Source: Cryobacterium algoritolerans (lineage in GTDB: Bacteria; Actinomycetota; Actinomycetes; Actinomycetales; Microbacteriaceae). From it: 45,616 bases of DNA. Below are positions 8,657 to 17,399 of the stretch, in pieces (position 1 is the stretch's first letter; every line of letters begins with the position of its first letter). Both the position numbers and the translations under genes were made by a program. Below the pieces are notes generated by a model. That model was not told where the DNA came from and did not search any database. It saw nothing but the letters and a program-made list of their open reading frames with translations. Location: the NCBI RefSeq assembly GCF_004402785.1, contig NZ_SOFP01000035.1, forward strand, positions 5,160-50,775, read 5' to 3'.

Positions 8657-8911
8657 TTACGACTTCGAGCTGGGGTCGGCGGGGCCGGCGGCCTTCGAGG
8701 AGTCGGTGCCCGTCGTGCCGGTGCCGGTGCTGGTGCTGGTGCTGGTGCTGGTGGCCTCGTCGTCCGGCTTGTCGCTCTTGATCTCGCTCTTGAAGATCTT
8801 CATCGACTGGCCGAGGCTGCGTGCGAGAGCCGGAAGCTTGGGCGCGCCAAAGAGCAGGAGAACAATGACGAGGATGATCAGGAAATGCCATCCGGTCAGG
8901 TTGTTAAGCAT
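8657..8911 (-). CDS. tatA: Twin-arginine translocase subunit TatA
   Basis: 84 residues with one N-terminal membrane helix (WHFLIILVIVLLLFG), the conserved FG hinge, and an amphipathic helix (PKLPALARSLGQSMKIFKSE). The tail is acidic and low-complexity, with alternating Ser-Thr then Gly-Thr. TatA polymerises to form the translocation pore used by TatC. The start at 8911 lies inside the end of the preceding small membrane gene (8-base overlap). Confidence 0.95.
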   Translation of the reverse strand: MLNNLTGWHFLIILVIVLLLFGAPKLPALARSLGQSMKIFKSEIKSDKPDDEATSTSTSTSTGTGTTGTDSSKAAGPADPSSKS

Positions 8912-9248
8912 GGGAGTCCGTCCTCTGGGTAAAAGGGGCGTGCTGTAACAGTTTACCTCGGGCAACCAAGCGATCCCGACGGATCTGGCGACGGTGCGCT
9001 TGCTCGGCGCGCCCCAGCTCGACGGCGGGCAGAACATCAGCCGTCTCCTCGAACACCGCCGACCGGAACCGGGGCCGCGGCGACAGCTCCGGGGCGAGGT
9101 CAAGCCCCGCGACCTGGCTGGCGAGGGCTTCAAGAGCCTCCATCGTGCGCACGGCCTTCCGGAAGAGTGCGTAGCCGAACCAGGCCAGCATCCCGAGCAG
9201 GGCCAGGAACAGGCAGGTCCAGAGCAGGATCCAACTCCACCAGGGCAT
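8904..9248 (-). CDS. Small membrane protein of unknown function
   Basis: 114 residues. One strongly hydrophobic N-terminal helix (WSWILLWTCLFLALLGMLAWFGYALF) is followed by a short helical region and a basic tail rich in Arg. A GGAGGAG ribosome-binding site lies 6 bases before the ATG, which sits just after the pafC stop. The 3' end overlaps tatA by 8 bases. Small proteins of this kind occur between pafC and tatA in related genomes, but I know no function. Confidence 0.75.
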   Translation of the reverse strand: MPWWSWILLWTCLFLALLGMLAWFGYALFRKAVRTMEALEALASQVAGLDLAPELSPRPRFRSAVFEETADVLPAVELGRAEQAHRRQIRRDRLVARGKLLQHAPFTQRTDSHA

Positions 9249-9251
9249 GGC

Positions 9252-10247
9252 CTACTCCTCCCGGTCGCCGGGGACGGCCTCGTCGTAGCGTGCCGCACCC
9301 GCAGCGGCCCAATCCCTGGTGAGTCCCCGCGCTTCCGGCGGCCCGACGACGGTGACGACTCCGGCCAGGCCGGCAACGATTCTCTTGAGCCCGTGGAAGT
9401 GGGCTACCCGGATCGTCTGACGCACCAGACCGTCGGCCGGGCCGGGGCCGGCGCTCTGTGGCGCGTAGTCGGCGAGCAGTGGCACCGCGGCGGCGGGGAG
9501 CTCGACGACGACCTCGAGGTCGGACTCCGATCCCTGGAACAATGTGTCGGGAAGGGCTTCGGCGGATCGGGGGCCGGTGGGGGCGTCCGTGACGCGGAGG
9601 CCGCTCATTCGGTCGAGCCGGAAGGTGCGCATGGCACCGCGCAGATGACACCAGCCGCGCAGGTACCAGTCCCGGTCGACCGACTCGACCCGCATCGGAT
9701 CGACGTGCCGCGCCTCGTGACCGCCCCGGGAGCTGAGGTAATCGAATTCGATCTGTACCCCCCTCGCCACGGCTTCCTTGATGAGCGCGATTGCCTCGCC
9801 GGGTTCGGTGTTGGATACGACCACCTGGCTCGGCGTTGCCGAGGCGCTGCGGCTGAGCTTGGCCATCAGGGACGCGATGGCCTCGACATCCGCGTTCTCG
9901 GGGAGCGACGACAGGTATTGCAGACCTGCGATCAGCGCCGCGGCTTCCCTGGCCGAAAAGCGGGGCGAGTCATCGATCGCCACCAGGTGGGTGAGCACGA
10001 TGTTGTCGTTGGTCTCGAATTCTTCCCAGTGGATGTCGAACAGGTCGCCGTGCAGGTACTGCCGTGTCTGGCCAGGGATCCCCGACATCGCGATAAGGTT
10101 GACCGCGTCCCGCACCCGTTCGGCGGGCACCCCGAAGTGCGCGGCGACCGTGCTCACGCTCACGCTCTCGTGGTCCATCAGGTATGGCACGAGCGACAAG
10201 AGGAAGGTCAGCTTGTCTGATGCTCCGAGGACAGGTCCCATGCTCAT
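9252..10247 (-). CDS. pafC: WYL-domain transcriptional regulator PafC
   Basis: 331 residues. An N-terminal winged-helix region (SVSTVAAHFGVPAERVRDAVNLI) is followed by a WYL domain containing DYLSSRG, WYLRGWCHLRGAMRTFRLDRM and a C-terminal WCX-like segment. PafB and PafC together form the PafBC activator of the LexA/RecA-independent DNA-damage response known from mycobacteria. The WYL domain is thought to sense a nucleic-acid signal. The start overlaps the pafB stop by 4 bases (ATGA), as expected for subunits of one regulator. Confidence 0.9.
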   Translation of the reverse strand: MSMGPVLGASDKLTFLLSLVPYLMDHESVSVSTVAAHFGVPAERVRDAVNLIAMSGIPGQTRQYLHGDLFDIHWEEFETNDNIVLTHLVAIDDSPRFSAREAAALIAGLQYLSSLPENADVEAIASLMAKLSRSASATPSQVVVSNTEPGEAIALIKEAVARGVQIEFDYLSSRGGHEARHVDPMRVESVDRDWYLRGWCHLRGAMRTFRLDRMSGLRVTDAPTGPRSAEALPDTLFQGSESDLEVVVELPAAAVPLLADYAPQSAGPGPADGLVRQTIRVAHFHGLKRIVAGLAGVVTVVGPPEARGLTRDWAAAGAARYDEAVPGDREE

Positions 10248-11296
10248 TCGGTACCTTCCTTTTCAGCAGTGTGGTCCGTGAACGCTTCGGTATGCGCGTC
10301 CCTGACCTGGGTCAGCCGGGCCAGAACGGCCGTCCGAAGCGCGGCCGGGGACCGGACGAGCACCTCCGGGCCATAGCCGGCGAGCTCATCGGCCAGGAGG
10401 TCGAGGTCGGTGTAATGGAGGGCCAGGATTGATTCGCCCTGATCGTGGTTCGGCAGGGCGGCCTGGCGTTTGGAAAGCCGCACGGCAGCATCGCTGCCAG
10501 GTTCGACCGTGATCTCGGCCAGGTTCGCCCGCCACAGAGTATCGAGCTCGGCCAGGGCCTCCTGACCCTTGCCCTCGCCGCCGGGAACGAAAGTTACGCC
10601 GGGCACGGTCACAACCGGGCCGACAATGCGCGAGAGGAGGAAGGTGCGGGTCCCCTCGGCTTCCTTGTCTGTGCCGAACAGGTGCCAGCGTCCCTCGTGC
10701 AGCACGACGGCCTGCGGGGCGACCCGGCGGCGGCGGGGCATTCCCTCCCCCGGCTTCAGGTATTGGAAGGAGACGACCTGTCCACGGTCCATGGCCTTGC
10801 TCAGCGGTTCGAAGGATGCGTCTCGTACGCGCAGCGTCGGCGAGTAGCCGAGCACAGGGTCGGTCGAGTCGACACCGAGGGAGTTGAGTTTGGTGAGAGC
10901 CCGGCGCGATTCCCCGGAGAGTGAACCCTCCCGCCAGACCGTCGCGGCCAGTTTGAGCAGCATGAGTTCGTCGGCGGAGAAGCTCACGTCCGCGGGCAGC
11001 TCGTACAGCCCCTTGGGAATCCGATAGCGCAGGTGGTGGTTGCTGCCCGATTCCTCGGGCGGCTCCACCGTTTCCAGCGGGATTCCTAGTTCCCGGATGT
11101 CGTCCTTGTCCCGTTCGAACTGCCGCTCGAGGCTGGCATTGTCTCCGCCGACGGCGTAGCGCTGCCGATAGCCCTGAACGGTGGAGAGGATCTCCGCCTT
11201 GGTCAGCCCGATCTCGGTGGCTATGAGCGCCAGAACGAGGCTGAACAGTCGCTCTTCGACCGAAACGCGTGAGGGCTTGTCGGGGATGGTGGACAC
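10244..11296 (-). CDS. pafB: WYL-domain transcriptional regulator PafB
   Basis: 350 residues. The N-terminal HTH (RLFSLVLALIATEIGLTKAEIL, then SLERQFERDKDDIRELGI) is typical of the WYL family. The WYL domain reads VSFQYLKPGEG, RRRVAPQAVVLHEGRWHLFG and FLLSRIVG. It partners the downstream PafC. No Pup or proteasome gene is next to it, so here the pair is best read as a DNA-damage regulator rather than a proteasome accessory. Confidence 0.9.
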   Translation of the reverse strand: MSTIPDKPSRVSVEERLFSLVLALIATEIGLTKAEILSTVQGYRQRYAVGGDNASLERQFERDKDDIRELGIPLETVEPPEESGSNHHLRYRIPKGLYELPADVSFSADELMLLKLAATVWREGSLSGESRRALTKLNSLGVDSTDPVLGYSPTLRVRDASFEPLSKAMDRGQVVSFQYLKPGEGMPRRRRVAPQAVVLHEGRWHLFGTDKEAEGTRTFLLSRIVGPVVTVPGVTFVPGGEGKGQEALAELDTLWRANLAEITVEPGSDAAVRLSKRQAALPNHDQGESILALHYTDLDLLADELAGYGPEVLVRSPAALRTAVLARLTQVRDAHTEAFTDHTAEKEGTE

Positions 11297-11333
11297 GGTG
11301 CGAGTCTAGCGAACGACCGCCTGTCCTCTTGCC

Positions 11334-12302
11334 CTAGTCGATCCCGAGGATGTCGGCCACAAAAATGAGCGTCGAGCCAGCCGGGATGGAGGCCTGGGCG
11401 GTGTCGCCGTAACCCAGCGTCGGTGGGATCACCGTGACGACCTGCGACCCTACGGTCTGACCGATCAGGGCGTTGGCAAACCCCGGGATGATCCCGCCCT
11501 GGGTCTTCGACCCGTCCGCGGCGAGGAACTGTACCGGGCCACCCTTGGCCCAGCTTGAGTCGAAAACGGTCTTCGCGGACCAGAGCACCCCCGTGTAGTG
11601 CACGGTCACCGTGTCGCCCTCGGCCACCTTCGGGCCCGAGCCCTTCTTGAGCACGCCGATCTGCTGCTTCCTCGGGGCGGTGCCGGACGGAACGGTGATT
11701 CCGGGCGTGCCGTCCGCGGCGAGCACGACGCCGGGCAGGCCGTTGGCTACGGGCTGATCGGCCCCGTTCGCCCGCGGCAGGTAGGACTTGATCACGTCGA
11801 TGACGAAGACCAGGCTGTCGTCCTTGGCGACGCCGATCTGTGCGTTGCCGCCCTGGGGTCCGAATGCGTCGTCGGGCGACACGACGACGGCGACCCGCGA
11901 TCCGACCTGCGCGCACTGGAGGCCTTCGGCGAGGCCCTTGATCGTCTTGTCGTTCAGCACGAAGGTGGTGGCGCTGGAAGCGTCGTACTTGCTCTGGGTG
12001 ATCACCTTGCCCGAGGTGCCGTTGTAGACGGAGAGTTCGAGCTTGACCTGCTGCCCGGCGGCCAGGCCGACACCGGTGCCCGGGTGGATCTCGCTGCGCT
12101 GGGTGGTCGTTGACTTCAGCGGTGTGGGGAAGTTGACCGTGGGTGCGCCGCCGGCCTTCCCCGTGACTGTGACCAGCCTGGCGGCGGCGCCGTCCCTGAC
12201 CGGCGACTGGCAGGACGCGGCAGCGGGGCCGAAAGCGCTGCAACCGCTCAGGACGGTCATCAGCAGCGCTGCGGTTGCGACGAGTGCAGGAGCTCTACGC
12301 AC
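11334..12302 (-). CDS. FKBP-type peptidyl-prolyl isomerase, lipoprotein
   Basis: 322 residues. The signal peptide MRRAPALVATAALLMTVLSGC ends in an LSGC lipobox, so the mature protein should be lipid-anchored at Cys21, a substrate of the Lnt encoded downstream. There are two FKBP-like regions. The first (about 70-170) is degenerate. The second (about 210-322) is canonical, with GDTVTVHYTGVLW, FDSSW, GGIIPGFANALIGQ and VIPPTLGYG. It should assist folding of exported proteins. FKBP genes occupy this place beside pafB in many actinobacteria. Confidence 0.92.
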   Translation of the reverse strand: MRRAPALVATAALLMTVLSGCSAFGPAAASCQSPVRDGAAARLVTVTGKAGGAPTVNFPTPLKSTTTQRSEIHPGTGVGLAAGQQVKLELSVYNGTSGKVITQSKYDASSATTFVLNDKTIKGLAEGLQCAQVGSRVAVVVSPDDAFGPQGGNAQIGVAKDDSLVFVIDVIKSYLPRANGADQPVANGLPGVVLAADGTPGITVPSGTAPRKQQIGVLKKGSGPKVAEGDTVTVHYTGVLWSAKTVFDSSWAKGGPVQFLAADGSKTQGGIIPGFANALIGQTVGSQVVTVIPPTLGYGDTAQASIPAGSTLIFVADILGID

Positions 12303-12371
12303 GGGTTCTCATTTCTGGGGAAGTCCGGGTGGTGCAGGGAATTGCGTGGCGAATCGTGGCCGGAGCCAATC

Positions 12372-13403
12372 CTAACCGGCGTCAGGTCGGCCGGATTGCG
12401 GATCGTCCCCGGTCAGGTTGCGCGCCTTGGAGAGGGCGGCCCCGGTCTCGGCAATCCGCACCCTCTTGCGCATCACCTTGGGGCTGATACTACGTTCGCC
12501 GAGGGCGCCGGGCGTCCAGGCTTCCACGTCGGCGTCGGAGAAGTCGGTTTTCGACGGGCGGCGCTTGAGCTCAGGCAGGATGGTGTCCGGGGCGAGCCGC
12601 CTGGCCGTGATCAGGAAACCGGTGTGGCCGATCATCCGGTGGTCGGGCCGCACGGCCAGCCCCTCGACGTGCCAGCCGCGCACCATGGTCTCGTGCGAGT
12701 CGGGGTTCGTGTACTGGCCGGTTGCGCGGATGGCTTCAGCCACTCGGGAGAGCTGGGTCACCGTTGCCACGTAGCAGAGCAGAACTCCGCCGGGCTTAAG
12801 GGCGGCGGAGACGCCTTCGAGGCACTCCCACGGGGCGAGCATGTCGAGCACAACCCGGTCAACGCTCTGGTCGGGCATCGTAACCGGCAGGGTGGCGGCC
12901 AGGTCGCCGAGCGTGATCGACCAGTTCTCCGGGTCGGCACCGAGGAACGTGGCCACGTTGTCGCGGGCCACATCCGCGAATTCCTCGCGGCGCTCGAAGG
13001 AGGCCAGCCGACCGGCGGGTCCGATCGCCCGGAGCAGCCAGATCGAGAGCGCGCCGGAACCGACGCCAGCCTCCACGACGGTGGCGCCGGGGAAGATGTC
13101 GGCCTGGGCGAGGATCTGTGCCGCGTCCTTCGGGTAGATGATGGCGGCTCCGCGCGGCATGGACATGACAAAGTCGATCAGGAGCGGGCGCAGGGCCAGG
13201 TGTTCGACGCCGACGTTGTTGGTGACGACGGACCCGTCCGGAAGGCCGATGATGTCGTCGTGCGTGAGGATTCCACGGTGGGTATGAAAGACCTTACCCG
13301 GCTCTAGCGTGATCGTGTTCAGCTTGTTCTTGGGACCGGTCAGCTGCACCCGGTCGCCGATCCTGAACGGTCCGCTGTTCTGGATGACCTGGTTGTCGCT
13401 CAT
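12372..13403 (-). CDS. trmI: tRNA (adenine-58-N1)-methyltransferase TrmI
   Basis: 343 residues. An N-terminal beta-barrel domain (FRIGDRVQLTGPKNK, FHTHRGILTHDDIIG) is followed by a Rossmann methyltransferase fold with the SAM-binding motif EAGVGSG at residues 111-117 and the catalytic region DRVVLDMLAPWE. It methylates A58 in the T-loop of tRNA. The ATG at 13403 overlaps the HAD gene stop by 4 bases, and the internal start matches the family N-terminus, so the longer open frame upstream is not used. In proteasome-bearing actinobacteria arc usually follows trmI; here FKBP follows directly. Confidence 0.93.
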   Translation of the reverse strand: MSDNQVIQNSGPFRIGDRVQLTGPKNKLNTITLEPGKVFHTHRGILTHDDIIGLPDGSVVTNNVGVEHLALRPLLIDFVMSMPRGAAIIYPKDAAQILAQADIFPGATVVEAGVGSGALSIWLLRAIGPAGRLASFERREEFADVARDNVATFLGADPENWSITLGDLAATLPVTMPDQSVDRVVLDMLAPWECLEGVSAALKPGGVLLCYVATVTQLSRVAEAIRATGQYTNPDSHETMVRGWHVEGLAVRPDHRMIGHTGFLITARRLAPDTILPELKRRPSKTDFSDADVEAWTPGALGERSISPKVMRKRVRIAETGAALSKARNLTGDDPQSGRPDAG

Positions 13404-14158
13404 GCGTTGCTTACATCCTCGTTGTCGGCGGAATCGGAATCGGGCTGAATCGGAGTGCGTTCGGTGCGGCCGCGCCGCTCGCCGAACACGGCGGTGAAGC
13501 CCGCCAGCGTTCGCCCGGAGAGGGTCGGCCACAGGTCGTAGTGGGCGCTCTCCGGGAGGGGGACGATGTGGGGCACGCCGATGACGACCGCGCCGGAGGC
13601 GACGGCCGCGGCGATCCCCGGAAGGGAGTCCTCCACGGCGATGCAGAGGTCCGGGTTGACGCCGAGGTGCCCGGCCGCGGACAGATACGCCTCGGGGTGC
13701 GGCTTACTGTTGGTGACCATGTCGCCCGCGACGATCGTGTTGAAGGCCGCGAACCCGACCAGGTCGGAGATCTGGCGCGCCATCCGCGCGGTGGACATTG
13801 TGACGAGCGCCATCGGCACGCCGGCCCCCTTGAGCTCGGTGAGCAGGGACAGGGCGCCCGGGCGCCACGGCGGGCCGAAGTCGCGCAGGAGTTCCTGGAC
13901 CCGGTCGGTGAGCTGGTTGACGATCGCGTCGGCGCCCAGGTTGACCCCGCGGCCCTGAAGAATCGAGGCGGAACCCCACAAGCCGGAACCGACGAGCAGC
14001 ACGCCGTCGCTGTGTGTCCAGACGCCGCCGAAGGATTCGACGAGTTCGGTCTCGGCGCGCATCCAGTACGGCTCTGAGTCGACGATGGTTCCGTCCATGT
14101 CCCAGAGCACGGCCGCAGGCAGGAGGGATTCGGGTTGGATCGGGTGCACGGAGTCCAA
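13400..14158 (-). CDS. HAD-superfamily hydrolase
   Basis: 252 residues. The nucleophile motif is LWDMDGTIVDSEPYW (Asp20 and Asp22), followed by an alpha-helical cap, motif II LVTMST, the lysine/glycine region SKPHPEAYL and motif IV AVEDSLPG. It resembles beta-phosphoglucomutase/phosphoglycolate-phosphatase-like members. The substrate cannot be assigned. It heads the leftward train and overlaps trmI by 4 bases. It is divergent from the PAC2 gene, leaving about 73 bp for both promoters. Confidence 0.88.
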   Translation of the reverse strand: MDSVHPIQPESLLPAAVLWDMDGTIVDSEPYWMRAETELVESFGGVWTHSDGVLLVGSGLWGSASILQGRGVNLGADAIVNQLTDRVQELLRDFGPPWRPGALSLLTELKGAGVPMALVTMSTARMARQISDLVGFAAFNTIVAGDMVTNSKPHPEAYLSAAGHLGVNPDLCIAVEDSLPGIAAAVASGAVVIGVPHIVPLPESAHYDLWPTLSGRTLAGFTAVFGERRGRTERTPIQPDSDSADNEDVSNA

Positions 14159-14231
14159 GTGTAGAGGGCACCGCCTATCCTTGACTGATGGTGTGCCGGG
14201 TGGCGCATCCCCGGGATCGAGGTTTCAGGCA

Positions 14232-15176
14232 GTGACAGATGGCAACGGATTCCTCAGCGAACGACTCCTCGTGGTGGCGTTCGAGGGTTGGAACGACGCG
14301 GGAGAGGCCGCTACCGGCGCGGTGAGCACCCTGAAGGATCTGCTCGATGTGTCCGCCCTCGCGGAGATCGACCCAGAGACCTATTTCGACTACCAGTTCA
14401 ATCGGCCGACCATCTCCACCGGTGAGGACGGCATTCGGCTGCTCGAGTGGCCGGGCGCGATCATGTACGGGCCGACGACCCCCGGCGAGTCAGCGGTGCC
14501 GCTTGCCGACGATGCCCAGCTACGGGTGAGCGGCACGAACGCCGGAAACATCTACCTGCTTCTCGGCACCGAGCCCTCGCGCAGTTGGAAGAGCTTCGCG
14601 TCGGAGATCCTGGACGCGGCCCTCGCCGCGGACGTGGGTGGGATCGTCTTCCTCGGTGCGATGCTCGCGGACGTGCCGCACACTCGGCCGATCTCGATCT
14701 TCGTTTCCAGTGATAACCCGCAGGTGCGGGCCGAGCTGCAGATCGAGCGCAGCTCGTACGAGGGCCCGGTCGGTATACTCAGTGTGCTCGCGATAGCTGC
14801 GGAGGCGGTGGGCATCCCCACCCTGTCGATCTGGGCATCCGTGCCGCACTACGTGCACAATGCGCCCTCGCCCAAGGCGATGCTGGCTCTGATCGACAAG
14901 CTTGAAGAGATCATCGACGTGGTCATCCCCAGGGGCGACCTCGTAAATGAGGCTGCGGAGTGGCAGAGCGGGATTGATCTTCTTGCCGCCGAGGACGAGG
15001 AAATGGCCGCCTACATCGCCCAACTGGAACAAGCCAGGGACACCGTCGATTCCCCGGAGGCCAGCGGCGAGGCGATCGCCCAGGAGTTCGAGAAATACCT
15101 CCGCAAACGCGGCGACGGCCGGACGGACGGGCGTACAGATGGACGGCCCGGCCCTGAGGGGCCCCGCCAGCCCTGA
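14232..15176 (+). CDS. PAC2-family protein (proteasome assembly chaperone-like)
   Basis: 314 residues. It begins near FLSERLLVVAFEGWNDAGEAA, the typical PAC2 N-terminus, and contains YDYQFNRP-like (FDYQFNRP), GTEPSRSWKSF, GAMLADVPHTRP and YEGPVGI blocks. A C-terminal helical region (residues 250-295) ends in a short GRTDGRTDGR repeat. PAC2 proteins are common in actinobacteria, but their role there is unproven. The GTG start at 14232 has GAGG 9 bases upstream. Confidence 0.85.
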   Translation: MTDGNGFLSERLLVVAFEGWNDAGEAATGAVSTLKDLLDVSALAEIDPETYFDYQFNRPTISTGEDGIRLLEWPGAIMYGPTTPGESAVPLADDAQLRVSGTNAGNIYLLLGTEPSRSWKSFASEILDAALAADVGGIVFLGAMLADVPHTRPISIFVSSDNPQVRAELQIERSSYEGPVGILSVLAIAAEAVGIPTLSIWASVPHYVHNAPSPKAMLALIDKLEEIIDVVIPRGDLVNEAAEWQSGIDLLAAEDEEMAAYIAQLEQARDTVDSPEASGEAIAQEFEKYLRKRGDGRTDGRTDGRPGPEGPRQP

Positions 15177-15232
15177 ACCCAGTTTCGGCCGGGCCGGAAG
15201 TCGGGTCAGGTCGGACCAGGACCAGGACCAGG

Positions 15233-16513
15233 CTAGAGCGCCACGCCGAGCAGCGCGTCCACGGCCAGGGCAACCGCGGCCGGGTTGTCGACGGCCTCGA
15301 GTGCTGCGGCGTCGAGCACGGCCAGAGCACCTGGGGTGTCGAGGTCGGCGACAAGGGCGGCGCGGAGCGCGTCGATGACCGACTGGGCGTCCACCGGGCC
15401 ACGGGCGGCTCCGCTGCCGAACGCGGAGGTCCATGCTGCCAACCGGGTGACCGCGGAGTCGAGGTGTGCGTCCATCCATTCCCAGTCGGTGCGGTAGTGC
15501 TGGGCGAGGAGGGCGAGCCGGATGGCCCGCGGGTCGACCCCGGCAGCGCGCAGGCGGGAGACGAGCACGAGGTTGCCGAGGGACTTGCTCATCTTCTCGC
15601 CCTGGTAGGCGACCATCCCGGTGTGGCTGTACACCCCGGCGAGCGGATGCCCGGAAAGCGCGGCAGCGTGCCCTGCGCTCATGTCGTGGTGCGGAAAGAC
15701 CAAGTCGCTGCCGCCGCCCTGCACGGTGAAGTCCGTGCCGAGTTCCTTCAGGGCGATCACGGAGCATTCGATGTGCCAGCCGGGTCGTCCAGCGCCGACC
15801 GGTGATGGCCAGGACGGTTCGCCGGCCCGGGCGGCGCGCCAGAGCAACGGGTCGAGCGGGTCGCGCTTGCCGTGGCGGTCGGGGTCTCCCCCGCGCTCCG
15901 CCGACAGGTCGAGCATCTCGGTCCGGGCCAGGTTGCTCTCCTCGCCGAGGGTCCACGGCGCGGAACGCTCCGCCGCTGCGATGTCGAAGTAGATGTCCGA
16001 ACCGGCGGTACCGATCGTACCGAACCGGGTGGTGTCGACGATGGAGTCGACGGTCGGCACCGTGTACGCGATCCCGGCATCCCAGAGCTGGGCGACGGCA
16101 GCCGCGATCTCGTCGATGACCTCGGTGACGGCGACATAATCGTTCGGCGGGATGATCCCCAGTGCCTCCATGTCGCCGCGGAAAAGCTGAACCTGGCTGG
16201 CGGCGAGTTCGCGCCAGTCGGCACCGGTCGCGGTCGCGCGCTCGAGCAACGGGTCGTCGACATCGGTAACATTCTGCGCGTAATGAACCCGGAACCCCGC
16301 GTCGAGCCACACCCGCTGCAGCGTGTCGAAGGCCAGATAGGTGGCCGCATGGCCGAGGTGGGTCGCGTCGTACGGGGTGATGCCACACACGTAGAGCCGG
16401 GCCGCGGCGGACGGCTTTGCCTCGACGAGAGTCTGAGTGGCGGTGTCGTAGAGCCACGGTGCGCCGGACTGGCCGGGGAGTTTCGGGATCTCGGGTCGTT
16501 GCCAGGCGCGCAT
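15233..16513 (-). CDS. mshC: Mycothiol ligase MshC (Cys:GlcN-Ins ligase)
   Basis: 426 residues, a cysteinyl-tRNA-synthetase paralogue. The zinc/ATP-binding region reads [19 protein letters not shown], the cysteine-side loop includes WHIECS, and the KMSKSLGN signature lies near residue 305. The DATHLGHA form of the HIGH motif separates MshC from CysS. It joins cysteine to GlcN-Ins in an ATP-dependent step of mycothiol synthesis, so the organism makes mycothiol. A short ACCAGG repeat lies just beyond the stop. It is 13 bp after uppP. Confidence 0.95.
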   Translation of the reverse strand: MRAWQRPEIPKLPGQSGAPWLYDTATQTLVEAKPSAAARLYVCGITPYDATHLGHAATYLAFDTLQRVWLDAGFRVHYAQNVTDVDDPLLERATATGADWRELAASQVQLFRGDMEALGIIPPNDYVAVTEVIDEIAAAVAQLWDAGIAYTVPTVDSIVDTTRFGTIGTAGSDIYFDIAAAERSAPWTLGEESNLARTEMLDLSAERGGDPDRHGKRDPLDPLLWRAARAGEPSWPSPVGAGRPGWHIECSVIALKELGTDFTVQGGGSDLVFPHHDMSAGHAAALSGHPLAGVYSHTGMVAYQGEKMSKSLGNLVLVSRLRAAGVDPRAIRLALLAQHYRTDWEWMDAHLDSAVTRLAAWTSAFGSGAARGPVDAQSVIDALRAALVADLDTPGALAVLDAAALEAVDNPAAVALAVDALLGVAL

Positions 16514-16526
16514 ACCACCAGCCTAA

Positions 16527-17381
16527 CTAGGCGGCGATGGTGTTGGTCGCCAGGGCCACGAAGAGACCGAGGCCGAGGACGATCCGGTAGATCACGAACG
16601 GCAGGAAGCTGCGTTTGGAGATGTAGTTCATGAAGAACCCGATCACGAACAGTGCCACCACGAACGCGATGACCGTGGCCACGAGGGTCTCGAACGGGCC
16701 GAAGATTTCGGGGGTGCAGTTGGTCGCACCGGTGAGGCAGGGCTTGGCGATCGACTTGTACATCTCGTAAAAGCCGCTGCCCAGGACCGCGGGGATGGCG
16801 AGTAGGAAGGCGTACCGGGCGGCGGCGCGGCGCTCGTAACCCATGAAGAGGCCTGCGGTGATGGTGCCGCCGGAGCGGGAGACCCCGGGGATCAGCGCGA
16901 GGGCCTGGGCGAACCCGTAGACGACACCGTGACCGACCGTGATGTCCTTGAGCCTGCGCCTCTTGGCGCCGACGTAGTCGGCGATTCCGAGCAGGATTCC
17001 GAAAACAATCAGCACGGTTGCGGTGATCCACAGGTTCCGGAGCGACGATTCGATCTGGTTCTGGAAAATCAGACCGAGGATGACGATCGGCAGGGAGCCG
17101 AAGATGATCAGCCAGCCCATTCGGGCATCCGGGTCCGTGCGCGGCACCTTGCCTGTGAGGGACCGGAACCACTGGCCGATGATGCGCACGATGTCGCGCC
17201 AGAAGAAGAGCACGACGGCAGCCTCCGTGCCGATCTGGATGATGGCGGTGAAGCGAGCCCCCGGGTCGGCCCCGGTGCCGAGCAACTCACCGACAATGCG
17301 AATGTGGGCGCTCGAGGAGACGGGAAGGAACTCGGTCAGCCCCTGGACGAGTCCCAGGATGATCGCGTTGATTAGATTCAC
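16527..17381 (-). CDS. uppP: Undecaprenyl-diphosphate phosphatase
   Basis: 284 residues, polytopic membrane protein of the BacA/UppP family. The first signature [17 protein letters not shown] (Glu17 in the active site) and the second [13 protein letters not shown] with its catalytic arginine are intact. It dephosphorylates undecaprenyl diphosphate to recycle the carrier for peptidoglycan and other envelope polymers. It sits between the M20 peptidase and mshC, all leftward and closely spaced. Confidence 0.95.
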   Translation of the reverse strand: MNLINAIILGLVQGLTEFLPVSSSAHIRIVGELLGTGADPGARFTAIIQIGTEAAVVLFFWRDIVRIIGQWFRSLTGKVPRTDPDARMGWLIIFGSLPIVILGLIFQNQIESSLRNLWITATVLIVFGILLGIADYVGAKRRRLKDITVGHGVVYGFAQALALIPGVSRSGGTITAGLFMGYERRAAARYAFLLAIPAVLGSGFYEMYKSIAKPCLTGATNCTPEIFGPFETLVATVIAFVVALFVIGFFMNYISKRSFLPFVIYRIVLGLGLFVALATNTIAA

Positions 17382-17399
17382 TTGCCGCTCGCTTCGCTT

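Noticed and set aside
15210..15232. Short ACCAGG repeat after mshC as a regulatory array
   Set aside because: Only about three units of 6 bp in the gap between two convergent stops; more likely simple slippage.
14520..16457. A 645-codon leftward frame across PAC2 and mshC
   Set aside because: It is Arg/Pro-rich low-complexity sequence in the shadow of two well-identified genes.
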